A stretch of DNA of 64,000 nucleotides, from the NCBI GenBank assembly GCA_005656395.1, contig SRSI01000013.1, positions 1,302,001-1,366,000 of the forward strand, read 5' to 3'. Positions 26,789 through 39,818 of this stretch are shown piece by piece. This DNA comes from Strongyloides papillosus. Taxonomy: Eukaryota; Nematoda; Chromadorea; Rhabditida; Strongyloididae. Each line of letters begins with the position of its first letter. Position 1 is the first letter of the stretch. The notes beneath the pieces were generated by a model, which was not told the origin of the DNA, did no database searches, and saw only the letters and a list, made by a program, of their open reading frames with translations. Position numbers and translations under genes: made by a program.

Positions 26789-29441
26789 AAAAATTTGATT
26801 AAGTGATGGAAAATCTGTTTATTTGTTATGAAATGAAGTGTGTATAATGCAAGTGGGGTAAATTGAGAAACAGACAAGAATTAGGGGAATTGAAAAAAGT
26901 TTCAATCATTTTACGTCCAGGTGTTAGTAATATAATAGAAGATGTCAAAATACTTAATATGGCAAGACATATCAATTTATCCAGAAACTTCTGTCATTTT
27001 ACTACCTAATTGTTTCTATTCTTAAGATAGAAGGAGAAAATTAAAATTAAATTGCTAACAGAATGTTATTGAGTTACCATAATTTTTAACATAATACTCA
27101 TTAGGATATACATATAAGTGTATCCAGAAATAGACTTTTTAATAACCTTATATGAAGAGGTTAATGAGTAGGGAATGAAAAGTAAGCTTCTGGTGACAGG
27201 TTTTGACGAAATAAAGACATTTTTTATCTATTAACTAAATAAATATGTAATTTAAATATTATAGTTATTTAATGAAAAAGGGAAACCATAAAGCGATGGT
27301 TTATCAATATAATAAATGAATGTAAAAAGGGACGAGAATTATGAAAATATCATTAATATAAAAAAAGATAATGATAAGATTAGTAAGAAACGTAAAAAAG
27401 AATGTGTTAAATAATTTGTTTTTCTTTTAATAATATATATAATTAATACACATGTACCATCTTTATGTATTTTAAAAATTTTTACTTCAAAAATATTTTT
27501 TAAATTATATTTAGTTTTCCTGAATCATAACTGATTACTATTAATTTTCTTTTTCCCCTTACATCACCACCAATATAAATATTAGTAAAGTTAATTAATA
27601 AAATTTCATGATTAACAAAAATATGAATTTTAGGTCCACATGTGTGCCATTCCTGATAATAATTTAGTTAAATATTTTCTTATAAAGATAAGAAAAGATA
27701 TTATTGCTTCTTAGATTGTTTTCAAATATGATACTTAATAATACTATGTAACTGATTAAGATTGTTAAATAGGGTTAGAAATATTTTTTATAAAAAAATA
27801 GCTTAACTTTTATTTACTTTCTCAGTTTCTATTGTTAAAATGGTAATAAATAAAAAAGTTATTTTATAGTATTTAGAAAAAAAGACTATATCAAATGATA
27901 TAAAGCACATAATATTGCTACAGACATATATACCTTAAACATATCATTTTCCTTTTTAATTAATTAAAATAATTTCTATCACAAAAAAAATATATACTTT
28001 AAATTAAAATAGATAATATAACTTCTGGATCTGTCATTTAATCATCAAGGATATATTTATAAATATGATTAGATAGCTTATTAACTATCATTATTTTTTA
28101 TCATGATGTACCTAGCACTATTTCAAGATAAATAATTGTTAGAAACAATATATTAAAGTAGTATATTCAATATATAATTGCCTAATATTTAGCCGGTACA
28201 TGTAAAATGATATAAATAGGAAAGAATAATAGCAGTGAAAAAAATGATGCATGTGCTTTTAGGTTACATAAAAACACTAATTTAGGAGATGTATTTGTAT
28301 ACCATATCTCAAGAAAGGAAAAAAATGTCATTGGTAATAAGATAAAAGACTAAAGAATTTTTGCTTCTTTATATTTTTTTTTCAAAAACTTTGTATGAAA
28401 AGGAATGTAATATGTATATTGTTGTATATAAGAGGAAGATAAATGATCGAGAAATGAAACTTCAAATGATAGGAGACAGTTGAATGTGGAAAAGTTTGAA
28501 GAAAGGAAGATGTGCCTATTGGGAGTTAACCTCTGTCATATACTACCGGAAGACGTTTGGGAGAAATTACACATTTATGCATATATATATTATATTGAGA
28601 CTTTTATGGTAAGTTAAAAAGTTAAAATATTGGAGATGGTTAAGATAGAGGTTAACTTAGATTAACAAAACTAAACTTAAGGGAAGGTTATTTATGACAA
28701 AAACATATCAATAAAGATATATATATTTATGTATATATTTTGATGTTAAATTTGATAAACAATGCCTAAAGGAGTTGTGGCAGGTGAAGATTTGAATGAG
28801 GGAAGCATGTATTTGTTAAAAAAAATATTGAAATCATACTACTTAATCATGTTGATTTGTTTACATATATATCTTCTATCAATTACTTATTATTAGGTAA
28901 AAATCTTTTCTTACTGTAATGGTAGTAGCAGGTTAAAGATAAAAGTTTACCTTTAAGCTTTACAATAATAAATATATAAATCTCCCTCTGCATGCCTTAT
29001 CATATTTGTATAATATTATCTATAGACAGGTGTTCTCTACATATCTTATACAACATCAAATTCTCATTTTTACAATATCTAATATATTTATTTCTAATAT
29101 ATCCATATAAAAGTTTATTGGAACATCTTTAAATGCAAATTAAACTTCTGGTGATTGTAATTTAAGAATATACTCTTCACATTTCTCCATTAATATAAAT
29201 GATCCATGGTAAATTATAAAATTAATACAAATACAACAATAATACATCTTAAATACAACTGTTTATTGTTCCACTTGACTGTTATTTAACACATTGTTAT
29301 GGATATAAAGATTAACATTATTTAAGAAAATCTAATATACCTGCTTATATAGATACTAGTTCACAGTTATGTTATGTAATACCTTTGACAGAAAACTTAT
29401 TATCTTTTTTATAATAAAATAAAACAATAAGATAAAAAAGA

Positions 29442-29755
29442 ATGAAAAAAATAATTTCATTCATATATATTGTTAATATTTGTATTTTATATTAATAGTT
29501 GAATTAAGTAATAATTTCACTCAAATGACATTATATAAAAAGTCACTACCTCATTCATCAGAAAATATATTTAGCGTAAAATACATCTATCATATTAATC
29601 TAATACAATCAAAAAAACAATCATTCATTTTACAATTTAAGAACCATCAATTAAAATGTGTTGATACCAAGAGATTTTTGTATATCAAGATTTTAATAAG
29701 AAGAGTACACAATAAAATATTAATTAACTTTCTTCTCACATTTACATATAAGTGA
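29442..29755 (+). pseudogene. Possible decayed small secreted-protein gene
   Basis: An ATG at 29442 opens a 17-codon signal-peptide-like stretch (MKKIISFIYIVNICILY) that hits a stop. The overlapping frame shifted by two bases then stays open for about 90 codons to 29755, ending with basic residues and no recognisable domain. No GT-AG intron of realistic length joins the two in phase (the only phase-compatible one is 17 nt), so a frameshifted relic or chance is more likely than a live gene. Confidence 0.15.
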
Positions 29756-32700
29756 TAAAAAAGCATTTATCTTTTGTATTGTAAAATTATAATTAAAATT
29801 TGTTATCAACCTTTTCTTCCTAATTATTTTAATAAAATAAATAAGTATTTGCAATCATTGACAAAAAAATCACTCATATGTTATTAAAAATGATCCCCCT
29901 TTCCCTATATCTTTTTAAGCTACTAATAAATAAAAAATGTTTTTGGTATTATTTTATTCATAATAAAAAGAGTGGTTAAAAAGTAACCATTAACCTTTAG
30001 TAAATGATAAGCTATTTAGGAGAATGGTTGTTTTTAATCAAGAAACGTAATTAATAATATATATCGTTGTATTCCTAAATAGTAATTCAACTTATCCCAT
30101 TCTTGACATAACTTATCATTTACTCAATCCTTAAAAAGCAATAAAGAAAAGTAAAATAAAAGGTCAATCTGTTGTATTTTATATCATGATAGCTTTTCAT
30201 ATATTTATACATAAATATATTGACAGATGGCGAAACACTGTTAGTGTTCTGATATTGTTAATGAGATAAAAGTTAACAACAAATAAAAACGTTTTTCAAT
30301 ATATTATAGGAGGAAAAGTATAAAGATGTAATATATGAATGAGTAAGAAAAGATGCTACAGGGACCTGGTTTTAAAAGTTATTTTAACGCTTTTGTAAAA
30401 GTAATAAATCCCAAAGGTATCTAAAGTAAAAAAAATTAAGTAGGAGAGAATTGATGGTAAAAAGAGCGTAAGGGAGAGAGGATGACAATGGAAGACAATA
30501 AAGATAGATAGTATATTAATTATAATAGTCTAAAAAATAATTTTAATAATTCAAAAAGATGTATTTTTAAAAAAATTTAAATAATAATATACATCTCTTT
30601 TTAATATCTATCATTCTTTCAATTTACTTCATTTCCCTCTTCCTCCATCTGCCCATCATTTTCCCTCCTTTTCAAAATTAACTACTTTGTGATTAATATG
30701 AAAAATTTCTAAAAGATAATAATGAAAAAATATAATTAGAATTATCTTGAAAACTTTTTAAACCTGTAATATATATTAATCTAAAATAAAACAATAGCAC
30801 TTAATATAATTTAACTTTTATTTACTCTACATCTCAATTGTCTCATTCTAAAATAATACCATTCAAAAATAAAGTTACCCAAAACTTATTTTTATAAAGA
30901 TACATATTAATGGTCAGGAGGATGAATGAATGGAAAAACAATATTCTGTCTATGTTAGTAAATTTTAACTTTTTATATGAGGAGGATAATAATAATATAT
31001 ACAAATTTTGAAAAAAACAGAATCCATCAATTTTTTTCATTTTTTTATCTTCTGAGTTCCCTAATTTTTGGTAACCTTCTCTACATACAATTCCTATATA
31101 TTGGAAAGTTAATACATAAGGGATTAAATATTTTTAACCTTTATTTATTGTTGTATATATATATTAAAAAGACAGCTAAAAAATGATAATATATACTGTA
31201 TTAAATGAATGCCTCTTTTTTTTAAAAAAATTGTATTTTTAGTAAGTTAAATAAAAAAATATTATCTTCTATTTTTTTAATAATTTTATCTATTAAAAAG
31301 TTTAAAAAATTTAAGAAATGAAATGAAAAAATACATTACACTTATCTATCGGTTTTCTTTCGTATTTTCGTATAGACAGGATAATAAAAAATGACTTTTG
31401 ATTAAAACTGCAGAAGTACTAATTTAGATAAGGAAAAAATTTTCATTTATAGATGTTTTCTTAAAATTTTTTAGGCTTTCCAATTTTTTGTCAATTTCTA
31501 AAAATTTCAATCATATTAAAAATGCTAATTTAGTGTTGCATGATCAAGTATTTTAAAGATAAGGTGATTGAGTGATTTACAGGAAACATTTTCGTTTTAA
31601 ATATAAAAATATATGTCCATTGTTTGATAAAAGAGATTGTTAGTTAAAGTAGTCTTTTTGTGTTATTATTTAAATAAAAGGGTAAAAATGATGGTACACG
31701 TGAGGAAGATTGAATCAAAAACCCCTTAGGAATTATTGATAAGTTTTAACTTTTCAAAAAAGATAAAAGAGAGCAATATTAGTTTTTAAATTTAACTTCA
31801 ATATTCCTCCTTTAAAAACTTCATTTTTCATATCAAAGAGGAAATTATTTTGGGGATTTTCAAAGAATTTTACAATATTTTTAAAAGTTAAGTATTACTA
31901 TTATTAAAATAATAAAGTACATGGTGATTGTCATTGTTGTTATTTTTCTAATAAATTTTATCAATGTTTTAAAGGTAATTATATGGTGTGATGTAATTAT
32001 TTTATTTAATAAATAAAACATCATTACCATCAGTCATTATATTTAATTAACCTGGAAGAATGAAATTACAATCCGTTAACCTGTCATGACTAGTCAAGAG
32101 ACAAGAAATATAGCTGCCACCAATCACTTTCTTGATAATTTATTATTATTAGCACATTGTAATCATCTTAATTACCATTGCTATACCTTAAACATTATTG
32201 GCAAAGTTTTTATTATAATTAATATATAGAGTATTATTAGATGGTTTCCTCATAACAAGACATGTGTTTTTTTATTTATATCGTCCTCAGCTAGAGTTAT
32301 ATAGTCATAGGACAATTAACCTTAAAATTAAGTAAAAAGTTTTAGTGGCCATCTTTATCTTTTTTATGATTACCTTAATTATTATATAAGTAATTGGCCA
32401 AATGTTTTATTGTTAATAATTTGTTTACATACTAACTATATACATTTATTAAAAAAAATAGTATTGAATAAAGGAGAGAATTCATTTAGTAAAGGAGATA
32501 AATACGTCTTACAAGGTGTTATGTTTCAGATTAAGACAATTGGATTAAACTAATGTTACAAAGATGATCCATTAATCAACAAATATAATTAAATAATAAA
32601 TACGATAGGACTAACAATACAAATAAAAAAATAAAAGATATAACATTAATTTTGGTAAATTTATGCCATCCAAAAAAGGGACACATAGAAATAATTTAAA

Positions 32701-35044
32701 AATAATTAATTAATTGCAGGTATATGAATTGTTTTAAGATAAAATAAAATAAATAAAAAAACTTTCTAGTTTTCAAATAAAAGTTAAATAAAAATGGAAG
32801 TATACTAATTAAACAAAATAAATGCTAATTTTTTTTTTCAAAATACTTATTTAACTATTCAAATAGTGGGTTTTTGACACAATGAAATATAAAAATTTTT
32901 TATTATAAAATCAACTGTCTTCGAAAGAAGAAAGATATTATTTTACAATAATCCTTCTATATTATTTTGCATATTTCAATGTATAAAATTAAAAGTAACA
33001 GACAACCGTCTTTTTTCATCAATCTTTTTTCCTCCATCTTCTAACAGCGTCATGATCAAAATTTTACATTTTTTCACCTACTCCTTGTCTTTTGTCGCCG
33101 TCATTTGTTAGTTAAGAAGTACAAAAAGGTATTAGGATGACGAATTTATTATAAAAAATATGGGTTAGGTTTTATTGAGCAGGTGAAGCTATTTTGTCAT
33201 TAATATTCAAAAGATGACTATATTGAATTTTACTTCTAAATCAACAAAAAATAATTTTGATTTACTTTAAAACCTCAAATTTTATGATACATTAGGTATC
33301 TTTGACAAGCAGCTGGAGTACCTCTCACTATGTTATCTTCTTTCCCCTATTTATAACATTACTATTTTAATTAACCAATATTGGTAATTTAAATTTTGAA
33401 GACGTATAAGATAAATGACAACATCTTTTGTGGATGTCAATTATTAAATTATAAATATTTCCTCATTACATTTTTATTCAATTTTCAACTGCCTACACAA
33501 AAATTTTTTTTAATTTTTTTAATTTTTTTTGTTCTTCTCAAGTTATTTATTTAGTGAAAAGAAGTCAATTTTAATAATTTATCTTATAAATCATATATAT
33601 CTATGTTTACAATAATAATGTGGTGTATAATGAATTTGTATATTTGATAAGAAGATTATTAATAAGAATCAAATTAAAAAAAATCATTCTGAAAGTACTT
33701 ATCTAATTTTTTATAAAATTTCATACAAGTGTCTGATTAAAAACGATTTTGAGGAAAAATTTAATAATAAAAGAAATAACTCATTATATGTAAAACAAAA
33801 TAAATTAAAAAAAATATTATGATAATTTGTTTGTATTGAATAAATATGGAAATTGCCATAGGATTGAGATAATGTCAACGTATTTATGATAAAAACATTT
33901 TATATAAAAAAATTCAAATTAATGATTTATATTTAAAAATAAAAAATTTAATAATTACCCTCTATTACTGGAAATTGACGTAAGATAATTAAACAAATTA
34001 ATCTTTCAATAAGTACAATTTTACACACTTATTTTTAGTAGGAATTATTACAATGAATTAATAAAAGTGTATATTAACAAAAATATAAAAATTTTAAAAC
34101 TATGAATAAAAGTATGTATTTGAATTAAGTAAAACAATAAACTATCGTTATTTAAATAAAGAAGAATTACAACAAATTTTACTATAAATATTTGAAATAA
34201 ATATTAAGATAGAATAAAGCAATATTTGTAGATTTTAATTAATAAAGAAATTATAAAATATTGATAATTACCAAAAACATCATCAATGTCAACTTTTTTT
34301 TAATATCATTTTTATCCTTAACTTGAGTAATTTTCTACACAATTTTTGAATTTATTAATAATAAATATTACATATACAATATCTAAATGTATAGTATTAT
34401 TAGTTGAACTAATTATATTTCCATAAAATATATATTTTAAAAGTCATTTTATTAGTAGCATAAATTTTAAAAGTTTTTTTTTATTCTCAGTAACTCCTTC
34501 TTATATAATATTGTAATCTCATTTGGTATTTTAATGAAAAAATAAAGAAAAATACGTTTTATATTACCTGTTTAAAGTAATTTATATATAAGGTAAAAAT
34601 TTATTTTTAAACTAATTTAAGAATTTTATTAATTTTTATTTACCTTTTTAAGGTTGGTTATGACATTTCTTGAGAAGAAAAAGTATTTTTAGAAATTTTA
34701 GAAAAAAAATTGAAATGTGTGTACTATAAGTGAAAGGTGTTTTTTATTTTTTTAATTAAATCTTCTAAGAATAAAAAAGTGTTTTTTTATCAAGCATTTG
34801 TTTTTGACTCGTTTTTTATAAGAATTGGTTATAATAATAATTTTATACTATTTATACACGTATCTTAGTAAATTATTGTTTTTTAAACTTTATTTTAAGT
34901 TCGTTTATAATTATCTTTAAGGTTCTATTATTATTAATGACAAATGTAATATTAATATATGCTGTATTTTAGATTTTACCATTTTCGAAAACAAGGAAAA
35001 TTTATTTAGATATTTAAAAATTATTTAATTCTTCACAAATTAAA

Positions 35045-35272
35045 ATGGCTTGTTTTCAATTCTTTTGTTTTACTTGTTTGATTTTAAGTATCTTTAATAT
35101 ATCAATAGCTATTCATATTTTTGCTACATTTTTTTTAACATTATCAATTTTTTTTTCATGTTACATTTTGGAGGATTGTGAATGGAATGGTGTTAATGTT
35201 TGTTTACTTTTGATATGTAAAATTTTTGAAATGGCATCAGTTTTTTATTTTCTCAAAAACTCATGTCTTTAA
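35045..35272 (+). CDS. Hypothetical small membrane protein
   Basis: A single uninterrupted 75-codon frame starts in a good nematode context (TTAAAATGG). The product is rich in Phe, Ile and Cys and has two or three hydrophobic segments (about 4-20, 22-42 and 52-70) separated by a polar LEDCEWNG turn. I recognise no family. The composition is partly what AT-rich DNA gives by chance, but the acidic/Trp/Cys-containing loop and start context keep it worth listing. It may also be one exon of a larger gene. Confidence 0.3.
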   Translation: MACFQFFCFTCLILSIFNISIAIHIFATFFLTLSIFFSCYILEDCEWNGVNVCLLLICKIFEMASVFYFLKNSCL

Positions 35273-36614
35273 AATGGAGGATAAGGAAATTAATAGGATA
35301 ACAAAGTATATGAATGTAACAATTATATAATCTTTAGCAATATAACCGAAACAAACATTAAAAACTTGCTTTTCTTGAAAATACTTTATTTCCAACTTAT
35401 TTACAAGAAATCAAACATAATGCATTCTAATATAAACTTCTAATATGATGTTTTTTCAGAAGTTATATACATATGTGGAATTACCTCAAAATCTTTCTAC
35501 AATATAAATGTTAATTTTTATATATAATATTTACTTTTCTTTGTCTTGTAGTTAAGTTTTTTTTAAATTAAATTTTTTTCTTTAAATAAACCTTTATAAA
35601 TAATAATTACAGTCTAAGTATAAATATATTTTTTTTCATAAAGTTAAAGTACATTATAATATTAACTTTTTATTGAAATAATATTTTATAAAGATTTGGT
35701 TTTAAGAACATTAGAAACATTTTGATTCATTTGATATCAATTTGCGTTGCTAAATTTTATATTTAAAAGAGATAGTATATTTATACAGGTGAATTTTTTT
35801 AAATAAAATAAATAGAAAATATTTTCCACTAAATCAGTTTTTTATTGTAATAAATTAATCATATGAAAAATAGTTTTTTTCATTTTAAAAAATAAGTTCT
35901 AGACTATAGAAGTTCGGAGGAAAAATTATAAAATGAAACTAAAAAATCTTTTATATTATTACTAATTATATTTTTATAGATCATATTTTTAAAACCTCAA
36001 AAATATGAGTGCTATAAATTGTTCTTTCATTGATTTTTTTATTCCCCATTACAAATCACTTAAAAAATTGTTTAATTAACAAATTTTATTGTTAATATTC
36101 TTATTTTTTCTAAATTTATTCTTTTAATTTAATTTTTAGTAGTGCTTTGCGATATGAGATCTATTATAAAGCTTATGTCATAAATTTATCTGCCGAATTT
36201 TCGACAGAATATTTTTTGCAATATTGTTGCATGGATCACTAAATAAATTACTTACTATAAAAATTATTTTTTGTTTGTAACTAGAAATTTTTATTACTTT
36301 AAAAGATTAACTGGTATGGGTGAAGTTTGAATCTCTATGGTTTATAGTGTTCATCTCCTTACTAACGTAAAATGTAATCAAAATATCATTGAAAACAACA
36401 TAATTTTGTACTATGATTTTAAATATTTAATAATGGATTAGCACTCAGCAATATCTCATTGAAGCTTCATATAGAAAAATATAAATATTATTTTATAGCT
36501 GATTATTGTGAGCAATTTCACATGACTTGCTATAGGTTTATTGGAATTTGTCCAAATGTTACATAGTTTTTTTTATATAAGCCTCAGTAAACTTGTTTCA
36601 TACATGTACTAGGA

Positions 36615-37020
36615 ATGAAAATAGATGACTTCGAGTACTGGACTACTGTTGTTTTACTGCCTTGTAATCATTCTATTTTTTACTAAAGTTTCTATATAAT
36701 AATTTCACTGATAATTTTAAAAATATAACCGACATATTTAAATCAAAAAATGTAATGTGCATAATAAATATTTTTTAGTAAACAATTCAACACATGCACT
36801 TTTTTTGTTTTGTTACAATGATATATTTAGTACCTACATTTCTCCAGTTTTTTTATTGTTACATAAATCAAAAACTGTAAAAGATAATTTGTTAAATGTT
36901 TATAATTTACCTGAAAAAAAATTTCTTATCTGTAGTCATAAAAATGCAAAAAATGTAGCAAATTACATTCAGCAAGAAAAAACATTTATACAAAAAAACT
37001 GGCGAAATTTAAAAAAATAA
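36615..37020 (+). CDS. Putative two-exon gene of unknown function
   Basis: ATG at 36615 encodes 16 residues beginning MKIDDFEYWTTVV. A GTAATC donor at 36664 and a TTTTTTAG acceptor ending at 36778 define a 115-nt intron whose phase matches the downstream 79-codon frame exactly. The joined 96-residue product has one hydrophobic span (about 23-43, ending SPVFLLL) followed by a Lys/Asn-rich tail (LPEKKFLICSHKNAKN). The pattern faintly recalls the last membrane helix and tail of a chemoreceptor, but I cannot assign it. Short open stretches with better-than-random residues lie upstream at 36005-36076, 36148-36241 and about 36423-36565, so this could be the 3' end of a larger or decayed gene. Confidence 0.25.
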
Positions 37021-38266
37021 CTAAATCATAAAAAAGTAGTTGTTAATTTTAAATGTTGAAAATAAAAATAACCAATAACAAATGTCCTCTTTATAAAAAC
37101 ATATTTTATACATATATCCAGGAGTGATTGAAAATTCTAATTAAAGTAAAAAAAATAAATTATACAATGTTTATAAAATAGCACTTTATGATTTTTGATC
37201 AATATATTAAAGATTATTTGCAGTGTAATTAAAGTTAGAAGGAAGAATTATTTTTAATAATCAACATTGTAGATAGTTTTTTTGTATTGTTTGATGGTAA
37301 AAATAATTATTATTGATTTAAAGGTATTAACAAAAATTTTGCAATACAATCAACGAAATGTAAATATAGTTTATTTTAGTATTTTTCTATTTTTATCATA
37401 ACAATATTGCATTACACAAAAAGTTTTTAAATAAAATACCAAAAAAACGACTCAAATACGGTTAACTGGAGGAAAATGCTTGTTTGCTGACAATTCTGCA
37501 TTCAATATAAAAATTTAATACATGTTATCTTTTAACTGTCATAGTATTAGCTTTTTTGTAAATAAAATTTCTATCCTAACTTATATTTTTTTATAATCAA
37601 ATGTAATTTTAAAAAACTAAAGAAAGTTATGAAATTTATCCTTTTTAAAGAGAAAGATAATAAAATATAAGAGCAGATTAAAGTAATCCAATAGTATTTT
37701 TTTCTAGATATTAACAACATTGAAAATAAACTATATTTTCTTTAATTAATGCTCCTAATATAAACAATAAAGTTTTTTAATCATTGACATTGTTCATTTT
37801 TTAAATTACCAAAGATTTGTCTTATCTATTTTGATATATTACTTTGGTGAAAAGTAATTAATTTTTAGTTAAAATAATATATGTCAATTATGTTCTCTGA
37901 AGACATTTTTATTTGTTTAAAAATTCCTTATCAAAAATAGAAGATATAACAAATATTTTTAAACTTAACATACTAAACCATAAAACTAAAATATAAATAT
38001 TATCAGATAGTTATTCTTTGAATATTTTATTAAATTTTGCTTTCATTAAATTATTTTTAGGTGAAGTAGTTAATGTTGTTTGAAGGAATATAAAAAAGAG
38101 TTGTTCATTTATTCAACCAATTATGTAATTTTAATAAACTAAAAGATTAATTAAGTATTTGGTAACTAACTTTTATGTTAAAAGAATTTTAAAAAAAGCA
38201 TATGAAAATAAGTTGGTTGTTTGTAATTGTAGAATTACGGAACCACCAAATGAACTTAACAACTAT

Positions 38267-38944
38267 TCATTTATCGTTTTGCTTGTTTATATCGTCATTG
38301 CGACAAACACCATCATTTTCAATATTTTCTCCTAATTTACCCAATTTACGTTGTTTGACTTTTAAAGCTACTTCTAAGTATACCTCATCCTCAGCATGAG
38401 ATTCATTACCATCATTAACAGCAAATATCTTCCATGCAGGGAAGCTAGTGTTGTGAGTTTCAACTGTACTATCAACATCTCTAATCATTTCATCAAGGAG
38501 AGTTTTGAATGTTAAATTTGATATCATATAAAGCATGTCTTGGTAACCATCCAAAACTAAAAAAGTATAGTAAAGAAAATAAAGGTAAAAATTTATTAAT
38601 GACTAACGTGTATGATCCTCCCATACTACATCTCTTGGATGTCGGGAGTTAAGAATTTTAGTCATAGCCTCAAAATTAACCAATGATAAACCACAAACAT
38701 CGGGATCATGCTTTTCTAACTCAATTTGAGAGTATCTTTTAAGTTTTGCTAATTTTTGCATATAAAATTCATAAACCTCTCTTCTCATTTTTTCAATTTC
38801 TTCATTTCCTCTGTACTGTTCAAGGACGCTCTTAATATAAGATTGTTGATAGAAGCATAATGCTAAACGATAAAAAAATGGATTTAGAATATTTCTATCG
38901 TTAATATACTCTTCACTTCCTGATTCCTTAATTTTTGAAGCCAT
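38267..38944 (-). CDS. Unknown helical, charged protein
   Basis: Two exons join cleanly: 38944-38608 and 38556-38267, with a 51-nt intron (CAC|GTTAGT ... TTTTTAG|TTTTGG) in phase 1, giving 208 residues. The product is soluble, rich in Lys/Glu and predicted largely helical. The region from about residue 20 to 80 (NPFFYRLALCFYQQSY, then EKMRREVYEFYMQKLAKLKRY) and the stretch after the junction (LLDGYQDMLYMISNLTF) look like packed helices. The last 45 residues are polar and probably disordered. There is no signal peptide, membrane segment or motif I recognise. Balanced residue use and in-phase splicing make it a real gene. It is the last of four consecutive minus-strand genes. Confidence 0.72.
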
Positions 38945-39818
38945 ACTAAGTTGTAAACTGAAGGTAAAAATAAAAAGTATAAATTTGGAATAAGATGAGA
39001 AATGGAAATATTTTAATGGATAATTTAAAAATATTTTAAAAAATAGTAGTATTTGAAATGGTCATAAAAGTTTTAAGATACGATAAAATATCTTCTATAG
39101 AAATTATAATTTACTTTTATCAGTAAAGTTATCAAAATACAAAAGATTTCCGAGAAAACTTATCAACAAATTAGTGCATGAAAGACCTTTTATAACATTT
39201 GTAACAATCCTAGGTATGATATTACAAAGTGGAAGTTAAGAATAAAATACTAAGTTAATGAAATTATTGATAACAATTAATGCCGTTTATCATCTAATAA
39301 TAATTAAAATATATTTACACATAAACATATATATTTATGATCAAATATTTCATTGATATATTGGAATATATACTAATTAATATATTATACAATTAAAAGT
39401 GCTGAACTATAAAAAGATGAAATTCAAACAGAAATGATAATACACATACTTTTATACTGAAAAAGGGTTAAAGTTTAACATATTTTATTATTTCATCGTT
39501 AAATTTTTTTTCGTTAATGAATTATAAAAAATTAAAAATAAAAACGAAATATAGAAGAGAGAGAAAATCTCATGGTATCGAAGAGAATTTGTAATAAAAA
39601 GATAATTAGTTATATAAATTTTTACAATATAAAAATATTTGATAAAATATTATAAGATAATTAAATATATAATGAAATAAACTTTTATTACTTTTCCTCT
39701 TTTCTAAAATATTTATACTAACAATATTTGTATCGTTATTTAAATGAAAAAATATTTTTATAAAAAGGTATATTCTTATCTTCCGTGGTATACAAATAAA
39801 TTATAACCAAAAAAGTTA

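Larger units (their letters stand above)
16820..38266. other. 21-kb gene-poor region
   Basis: Between zag-1 and the unknown gene at 38267 no conserved protein family, tRNA or rRNA is recognisable. Open frames of 60-90 codons occur on both strands but lack domains and mostly consist of Ile/Leu/Tyr/Phe expected by chance in AT-rich DNA; three weak exceptions are listed separately (29442, 35045, 36615). Patches of higher GC that may be conserved regulatory DNA lie near 18780-18960, 23820-23880 and 25920-26260. The location next to a neuronal transcription factor fits a regulatory landscape. Confidence 0.6.
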
